The position numbers and the translations under genes are program-made. From an uncultured Mitsuokella sp. (lineage in GTDB: Bacteria > Bacillota > Negativicutes > Selenomonadales > Selenomonadaceae), in contig CAAGMF010000171.1 in assembly GCA_900770895.1 (NCBI GenBank), positions 1-8,978 on the forward strand: a DNA stretch of 8,978 nt, in the 5' to 3' direction. The notes under the pieces are model-generated. The model was not told the DNA's origin. It saw only the letters and a list, made by a program, of their open reading frames with translations, and ran no database searches. Shown here in pieces: positions 5,241 through 8,978 of this stretch (within the stretch, counting starts at the first letter, position 1; each line of letters opens with the position of its first letter).

Positions 5241-6541
5241 TATAGCGCTCGTGCCAAATTGGTCAGTCCGAACAGAACCGTTCCGATGATTGCGCCGACG
5301 ATGCTGCCGTTCATGCGGATCCAAAGCAGATCCGGCTCTACCTTGTCGTAGACCAGATGATTCAGCTGCTCGTCGGTGAGGCGCGACAGCACTTCGCGCA
5401 CGATGATGCCGATCAGACTCTGGGCATGCAGGGCCGAGCGGGCGATGATATCATAGAGGAAATACGCAACATGCGTATGCAGCTCGATATCGGTCTCTAC
5501 ATACTGTACCGTGCGACGATACTCCTCGGTCAGCAGTATCGCCAGATGCGATTGCTGCCAGGCCGCCTCACCGCCAGCTACCACCGCTTTCTTGCGGGCC
5601 AGCAAATCGTCCTGCAGCGAGGTGATCATCGACTGCAGCAGCTCCTCGACCGGCAGTCGGTCGAGCAAATCGTCCCAGGCCTGCTGAACGAGCTCGAGGC
5701 ACTCGGGATCGCTGGCGAGCACCTCTGCCTTCTCATAGATGACCGGCAGCAGCTCCTGCTGCAGCTCGGAATCCGGCTGGGCCAGTTCATCGACGAGCTC
5801 CAGCAACTTATTCTGAATAAGGCCGGAGGCTTCCTCCAGATTGACGATATTCACAGCCTCAGCCAGCCCGGCAAACATCTGGGCCAGACCGCCATCCGTA
5901 TGCTCTTCCTTGTACTTTTCCAGCTCTGCCTCTATGCGCTGACGTGCCTCCTCGCCCGCCAGACGGGGGCGGATGGCGGCGGCCAGCCTGCCCAGCAGGG
6001 CTTTATCATGCGCATCGCTCTGCAGCCAGCGCACCAGCCCTCCGATCATGCTCTCCGGCCGCAGGTCCGCCAGCACGGCACGCAGCTGGCTGGCTATCGC
6101 GGCGCTGTCCGACCGGGCATCCACCTGGCGCACGGCTCCGGTCAGATAATGCAGCAGCTGACGCACGACCAGCGTTTCATGCTCTGGCTGCTGCAGCCAC
6201 TCGTGAACCCATTTCATGATCTCGAGCTTGTCGAGGTGACCGAATATCTTGCGGCGCGAGAAGAACTCCTTCTGCACCATGGTGATGGACGCCTTTATGA
6301 AAGCCTCACGACGACGCGGCAATATGGCGGTATGATACGGGAAGCCCAGCGGCTTGCGGAATAGTGCCGTGACCGCGAACCAGTCAGCGATACCGCCGAC
6401 GAGAGCCGCCTCGCTCGCGAACAACAATCCGTCGCTGAGCAATTTGCCGGGATAGTACAGATGCAGACACAAGGCGAAACAGAATATGACCAGGGCGGCC
6501 AGCAACGTCTTGTCCGCCTTATTCCACTGTGACCATATCAT
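5240..6541 (-). CDS. DUF445 membrane protein, second tandem copy
   Basis: A 433-residue DUF445 family protein, related to E. coli YjiN; no biochemical function is established for the family. Residues about 12-30 and 38-60 are hydrophobic and include the family motif GGIADWFAVTALFRKPLG (49-66). A long, charged, mostly helical middle follows, and the C-terminus ends in the membrane segment MNGSIVGAIIGTVLFGLTNL (410-429). The middle should therefore form a large soluble domain between membrane anchors. ATG 6541 is preferred to an in-frame GTG at 6550: AAAGGA (6557-6552) is 10 bases from the ATG and only 1 from the GTG, and ATG 6541 makes a classic ATGA overlap with the stop of the preceding gene. 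It is the last gene before the terminator. It shares its N- and C-terminal motifs with the neighbouring copy. Confidence 0.88.
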   Translation of the reverse strand: MIWSQWNKADKTLLAALVIFCFALCLHLYYPGKLLSDGLLFASEAALVGGIADWFAVTALFRKPLGFPYHTAILPRRREAFIKASITMVQKEFFSRRKIFGHLDKLEIMKWVHEWLQQPEHETLVVRQLLHYLTGAVRQVDARSDSAAIASQLRAVLADLRPESMIGGLVRWLQSDAHDKALLGRLAAAIRPRLAGEEARQRIEAELEKYKEEHTDGGLAQMFAGLAEAVNIVNLEEASGLIQNKLLELVDELAQPDSELQQELLPVIYEKAEVLASDPECLELVQQAWDDLLDRLPVEELLQSMITSLQDDLLARKKAVVAGGEAAWQQSHLAILLTEEYRRTVQYVETDIELHTHVAYFLYDIIARSALHAQSLIGIIVREVLSRLTDEQLNHLVYDKVEPDLLWIRMNGSIVGAIIGTVLFGLTNLARAL

Positions 6542-7773
6542 AGTCCCCACATCCTTTCCGCCACTGTCGTCAGGCCGAACAGAGCCATACCGACCAGCGC
6601 TCCCACGATGGAGCCATTGATACGTATCATCTGCAGATCGTCCTGCACCTTAGCCTCAGCAAAGGACACGAGCTCGTCATCACTGAACTCGGACAAGCGC
6701 TCACGGATGAGATCCGGTATGACTTGGTGGAAATGCTCCAGGCCGGCGCGCAGACGTTCTTTAAGGAATATATCGAACCGTCGCTTATACGTCGCAGAAT
6801 CACTAAAGGATTTCAGTCGCTCATCGATGAAGCTATCAAGATATTTCAACCAAGGTGAATCCGGCTTGCTGGTATTCGCGTCTATCCAGTTTTTGATGCT
6901 GCCAGCGAGGTCGAGCTCGGACAGCTTCTTCTGCTGCCAGTCAGCGACGAGAGCCCGGAAGCGCTCATCCTGCACCATAGCCCGCAGGAATGATTCGAAA
7001 TATGCTTTCACCCCAGCATACTGCTCCGAGGAACCTTCCAATAGTCCTTTCAGCTGGCCCTCGAGACGCTTATTGATCAGCTCTACGGCACCCGGTCCAT
7101 CGAGACCCAGCATCGACAGCATGAACGCACGTCCTGTTGATTCGCCCTCATATTCCTTCAGCAGAGCATCGGTCTTGTCGAGCAAAGCCTGCTGGAACTC
7201 CGGCGAGCGCTGGACCGACTGCAGCCAGAGCAGCACACCATGCAGGATATGACGTGATCCATCGCCGGAGGTCAGATCGTCGGCCAGCTTGTCGAGCAAT
7301 GTCCCGAGGTCTGCCTGCTCGAGGCCGGAGCGCACGAGCGGTGCCAGCTCCTCGGCCCATATCTCCGAGTCATGACGTGCAGCCGTCATGATGATCTCCT
7401 GCACGATGGCTTTGACGCGCGCACTGCCGCCACGCCGCTCGAGGTAGTCCACGAGCAGCTGCCCCGTATCCTGGCAGTCGACGACCTTCATGATATTGTC
7501 TACAGACAGCAGGTCATTGCTGGCATAGTTCACCAGCGCGTCCATGATGCGGCCGCGATTGCGACGCAATATGTCCGTGCGATACGATATGCCGAGTGGC
7601 CGATGAAATATCGCTGTCACTGCAAACCAATCGGCCAGGCCACCGATTGTGGCTGCCAGGAAACCATGATGGAACAGTTCCAGCACAGGACCGGAACCGC
7701 CGATACCGATCGTCCCGATCAGCCCGGCAGCCGATATGCCCAGCGCCAGGTTGGCCTTGTTTTTCTTCTGCAA
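6538..7773 (-). CDS. DUF445 membrane protein, first tandem copy (TTG start)
   Basis: A 411-residue DUF445 protein. It has a hydrophobic N-terminus (about 8-32 and 36-57) with the motif GGLADWFAVTAIFHRPLG (44-61), a long hydrophilic helical middle, and a C-terminal membrane segment INGSIVGALVGMALFGLTTV (385-404). The start codon is TTG at 7773: an in-frame stop lies two codons upstream, no ATG occurs before the conserved motif, and GGAAGG (7787-7782) lies 8 bases before it. It begins 17 bases after the galU stop and overlaps the next gene by 4 bases, so galU and both DUF445 genes form one operon. Function is unknown; linkage to galU hints at a role in the cell envelope, as inference only. Confidence 0.87.
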   Translation of the reverse strand: MQKKNKANLALGISAAGLIGTIGIGGSGPVLELFHHGFLAATIGGLADWFAVTAIFHRPLGISYRTDILRRNRGRIMDALVNYASNDLLSVDNIMKVVDCQDTGQLLVDYLERRGGSARVKAIVQEIIMTAARHDSEIWAEELAPLVRSGLEQADLGTLLDKLADDLTSGDGSRHILHGVLLWLQSVQRSPEFQQALLDKTDALLKEYEGESTGRAFMLSMLGLDGPGAVELINKRLEGQLKGLLEGSSEQYAGVKAYFESFLRAMVQDERFRALVADWQQKKLSELDLAGSIKNWIDANTSKPDSPWLKYLDSFIDERLKSFSDSATYKRRFDIFLKERLRAGLEHFHQVIPDLIRERLSEFSDDELVSFAEAKVQDDLQMIRINGSIVGALVGMALFGLTTVAERMWGL

Positions 7774-7781
7774 TCTTTACA

Positions 7782-7787
7782 CCTTCC
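7782..7787 (-). promoter_or_regulatory. Ribosome binding site supporting the TTG start
   Basis: GGAAGG on the minus strand, 8 bases upstream of TTG 7773 and just after the galU stop, supports a non-ATG start. Confidence 0.65.
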
Positions 7788-7790
7788 GGC

Positions 7791-8666
7791 TCAGATCTTC
7801 GTAACCATATCTTTCAAATAGGCACGGAATGGCGCCCCGAGGTCCGGACGGCGCAAGGCGAATTCTACCGTTGCCTTCAGGAAGCCGAGCTTATTGCCCA
7901 CGTCATAGCGCTGGCCGCGGAAATTATAGGCATATACCTCGTCCTGCTGGGCCAGTACCTTCAGGGCATCCGTAAGCTGTATCTCGCCGCCCTTGCCAGG
8001 CTTCGTGCTGGCCAGAATGTCGAATATGGCTGGCTTTATGATATAGCGTCCGAGGACAGCCATGCGGCTCGGAGCTTCCTCCTGCGTCGGCTTTTCAATC
8101 ATATCGCGCACTCGCATGAGGCGAGGGTCATCCGTCTTATCGCCGGCTACGATACCATAGGCCGATACGTCCTCGAGCGGCACCTCCTGGCAACCGAGCA
8201 CCGAGCCGCCCGTCTCCTCATAGACATCCATGAGCTGGCGTAGCGCTGGCCACTCCGGATGATACACGACATCATCGCCCAGCAGCACAGCGAACGGCTC
8301 ATCGCCCATGAACGCCCGGGCGCACAGTATCGCATCTCCGAGGCCGCGCATGTAGCGCTGGCGGATATAATGGATGTTGATATCGGCCGTCTCCTGCACC
8401 TTTTTCAGCAAATCGAACTTGCCCTTGCGGCGGAGTTCTTCCTCGAGCGCCGGAGCCGAGTCAAAATGATCCTCGATGGCGCGCTTGCCGTGACCGCTGA
8501 TGATCAGGATATCCTCGATGCCGCTATCTATCGCCTCCTCGACGATGTACTGGATTGTCGGGGTATCTACGATCGGCAGCATCTCCTTCGGCGTCGCCTT
8601 GGTTGCCGGCAGGAAACGCGTGCCATAGCCAGCAGCGGGGATAACCGCCTTACGAATTTTTTTCAT
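7791..8666 (-). CDS. galU: UTP-glucose-1-phosphate uridylyltransferase
   Basis: A 291-residue cytoplasmic nucleotidyltransferase that makes UDP-glucose and pyrophosphate from UTP and glucose 1-phosphate, feeding glycan, lipopolysaccharide and galactose metabolism. Length matches bacterial GalU. Visible motifs: the nucleotide-binding start AGYGTRFLPATKATPKEMLP (12-31), RGLGDAI (107-113), the metal-binding LLGDD (128-132), EKP (191-193), GGEIQLTDAL (226-235) and YDVGNKLGF (254-262). ATG 8666 is chosen because an AAAAGGAGT site lies about 7 bases upstream and the sugar-nucleotide motif starts right after it; a longer reading to 8720 adds residues unlike the family. It is the first gene of the galU-DUF445-DUF445 operon. 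A paralogous family member such as RfbA or GlgC is unlikely because the motifs are those of GalU. Confidence 0.95.
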   Translation of the reverse strand: MKKIRKAVIPAAGYGTRFLPATKATPKEMLPIVDTPTIQYIVEEAIDSGIEDILIISGHGKRAIEDHFDSAPALEEELRRKGKFDLLKKVQETADINIHYIRQRYMRGLGDAILCARAFMGDEPFAVLLGDDVVYHPEWPALRQLMDVYEETGGSVLGCQEVPLEDVSAYGIVAGDKTDDPRLMRVRDMIEKPTQEEAPSRMAVLGRYIIKPAIFDILASTKPGKGGEIQLTDALKVLAQQDEVYAYNFRGQRYDVGNKLGFLKATVEFALRRPDLGAPFRAYLKDMVTKI

Positions 8667-8810
8667 ATCATTACTCCTTTTTCCCACTAGTCTAAAAATC
8701 TGCCAAGACATTCGTATCATATCTCTAACTTATATATATTATACAACACCAAGCTGAATTCCTGCTAGTCCCCATAGCGCACGATAAAAATATAATCGAG
8801 CAATCGAAAA
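8667..8810 (-). promoter_or_regulatory. galU upstream region with a candidate -10 at 8743-8738
   Basis: The minus strand reads TATAAT at 8743-8738, which would give a leader of about 65 bases before galU. No TTGACA-like box is found at 16-18 bp spacing, so the promoter is tentative. The rest is AT-rich with no open reading frame of note. Together with the repeat that follows, no gene is visible from 8667 to 8978. Confidence 0.4.
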
Positions 8811-8973
8811 AGCCTTCCCCTTGGGGGAAGGTGGCTCACGGCGCAGCCGTGAGACGAATGAGGTGTAACAAGAGTTACTCGCTACATAGAGTTTTTACTC
8901 TAAGTCTAGAACCATGTCCCAGCTACACCTCATCCACCGCTAGCGCGGTCCCCCCTCTCCTCAGGAGAAGGCT
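8811..8973. repeat. Non-coding compound inverted repeat (MITE-like intergenic element)
   Basis: The left arm (8811-8869) and right arm (8922-8973) are imperfect reverse complements: both read AGCCTTC near the outer end and ATGAGGTGTA near the inner end. Each arm also folds on itself. On the left, 8813-8820 pairs with 8824-8831 and 8835-8842 with 8846-8853. On the right, ACCGC (8936-8940) pairs with GCGGT (8945-8949), and CTCCT/AGGAG lies further out. A central hairpin TAGAGT/ACTCTA (8887-8902) has a TTTT loop. There is no open reading frame. Repeats of this pattern (CCTTCCCC...GGGGAAGG plus GATGAGGTGT) are, from memory, frequent between genes of gut Firmicutes. No clear target-site duplication is seen, and the element may continue past the window edge. 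Confidence 0.8.
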
Positions 8974-8978
8974 ATAGG

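Noticed and set aside
5357..6364. 335-codon plus-strand open frame opposite the second DUF445 gene
   Set aside because: It is rich in Gln, His and Leu without domain motifs, and the minus strand carries a recognised family with paired start and stop signals.
6542..6550. GTG at 6550 as the start of the second DUF445 protein
   Set aside because: The ribosome binding site would be only 1 base away; ATG 6541 has proper spacing and an ATGA overlap.
8811..8973. CRISPR array or factor-independent terminator at the right edge
   Set aside because: There are no regularly spaced direct repeats, and the hairpins lack a following T-run; the structure is an inverted repeat.

Overview
The window looks like a chromosomal segment from an anaerobic Negativicutes bacterium, probably of the Selenomonas/Mitsuokella group. 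This is inferred from moderately high GC in coding regions, strong AGGAGG-type ribosome binding sites, an OhrR/rubredoxin/thioredoxin-reductase gene set typical of anaerobes, and a terminal compound inverted repeat of a kind seen between genes in gut Firmicutes. No gene for a phage, plasmid, transposase or CRISPR system is visible.

Layout. Positions 1-39 hold the first 13 codons of an unidentified minus-strand gene, with a TATAAT box and a perfect 10+3+10 palindrome upstream. Positions 375-2495 (+) encode a soluble FIST-domain methyl-accepting chemotaxis transducer. It ends at a bidirectional terminator (2507-2573), where it meets a minus-strand operon of four redox genes running from 4551 down to 2588: a thioredoxin-reductase-like flavoprotein, a CPWC glutaredoxin-like redoxin, a small rubredoxin-like protein and a Cys-type glutathione peroxidase. 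Divergent from this operon is ohrR (4714-5178, +), an organic-peroxide-sensing MarR-family repressor. The 162-bp gap between them holds two facing promoters and one perfect 28-bp palindrome that overlaps both -35 boxes.

A second bidirectional terminator (5183-5240) separates ohrR from another minus-strand operon, 8666 to 5240: galU (UTP-glucose-1-phosphate uridylyltransferase), then two tandem paralogous DUF445 membrane proteins, the first starting at TTG and the second overlapping it by ATGA. Upstream of galU the last 300 bases hold a possible galU promoter and, at 8811-8973, a non-coding palindromic repeat whose two arms each fold into two small hairpins.

How the genes fit together. The most interesting unit is 2588-5178. 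Organic hydroperoxides would oxidise OhrR, release the shared operator and switch on an electron relay from flavoprotein to redoxin to peroxidase, with no separate thioredoxin gene and no Ohr or AhpC gene in the window. The assembly of this relay and its control by OhrR are inferences from gene order and sequence motifs. The galU-DUF445 operon suggests a cell-envelope theme but no mechanism.
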